DNA of 13,189 nt from an uncultured Eubacteriales bacterium (GTDB lineage: Bacteria; Bacillota; Clostridia; Christensenellales; CAG-138). The stretch is from the NCBI GenBank assembly GCA_900549955.1, contig URQH01000032.1, forward strand, positions 1 to 13,189, given 5' to 3'. The position numbers and the translations under genes are program-made. Shown here piece by piece: positions 13,104 to 13,189 of the stretch. Under the pieces are notes generated by a model. It was given only the letters and a program-made list of their open reading frames with translations. It was not told the DNA's origin and did no database searches. Numbering within the stretch: the stretch's first letter is position 1; each line of letters opens with the position of its first letter.

Positions 13104-13189
13104 GTGCCGCGCGCCATGCACGGGAGGCCGCAGGTAACCGCCGGCAGGCGTGAGGGCGGCACACGCCCCGGGCAGGCGCGGCGCTGAAC

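Noticed and set aside
1..13189. Mobile element, prophage, tRNA or rRNA
   Set aside because: No transposase, integrase, terminal repeats, tRNA cloverleaf or rRNA sequence was recognised; composition is even across the genes.

Overview
The window looks like chromosomal DNA from an anaerobic, high-GC member of the Clostridia (Firmicutes), possibly a gut or fermentative lineage. This is inferred from GC-rich coding sequence with GC-ending codons, AGGAGG-type ribosome sites, short AT-rich promoters, a DivIB/FtsQ-type division protein and an NAD(H)-linked [FeFe] hydrogenase. I cannot name the species.

Layout. (1) Bases 3-1187 (+) hold the division protein FtsQ/DivIB, open at the left edge and ending at a perfect palindromic terminator (1222-1257) that serves both strands. 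(2) Bases 1263-9697 (-) are one ten-gene operon. It reads from a promoter at about 9843-9871 through a structured 5' leader of about 138 nt. The gene order is: NuoE-like subunit (hndA/hydC type); DRTGG protein 1; a small GHKL ATPase resembling anti-sigma factors; a second [FeFe]-hydrogenase-like protein of the putative sensory type; DRTGG protein 2; a PHP-domain metallo-phosphoesterase; a second GHKL ATPase; a thioredoxin-like [2Fe-2S] protein (hndB type); a NuoF-like flavin subunit (hndC/hydB type); and the catalytic hydrogenase (hndD/hydA type). Several genes overlap by ATGA or lie within 25 bases of each other. (3) Bases 9973-12024 (+) hold galE and a sugar-phosphate-type nucleotidyltransferase, transcribed divergently from the hydrogenase operon and ending at a terminator. 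(4) Bases 12220-13044 (+) hold a membrane-anchored protein with two SH3-like domains and its own promoter and terminator.

How it fits together. HndA, B, C and D would form a soluble NAD(P)H- and possibly ferredoxin-linked hydrogenase that disposes of, or takes up, reducing equivalents as H2. The six genes between hndA and hndB carry no obvious catalytic subunit. They look like a sensing and signalling cassette: a hydrogenase-like protein with altered H-cluster motifs, two ATP-binding GHKL proteins without histidine-kinase phosphoacceptor domains, two DRTGG proteins and a phosphoesterase. The components recur near clostridial [FeFe] hydrogenases, but to my knowledge the pathway is not worked out, and this is the most interesting part of the window. 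A second notable feature is a rubredoxin-like four-cysteine insert inside the catalytic hydrogenase. The hydrogenase maturation genes hydE, hydF and hydG are not in the window.
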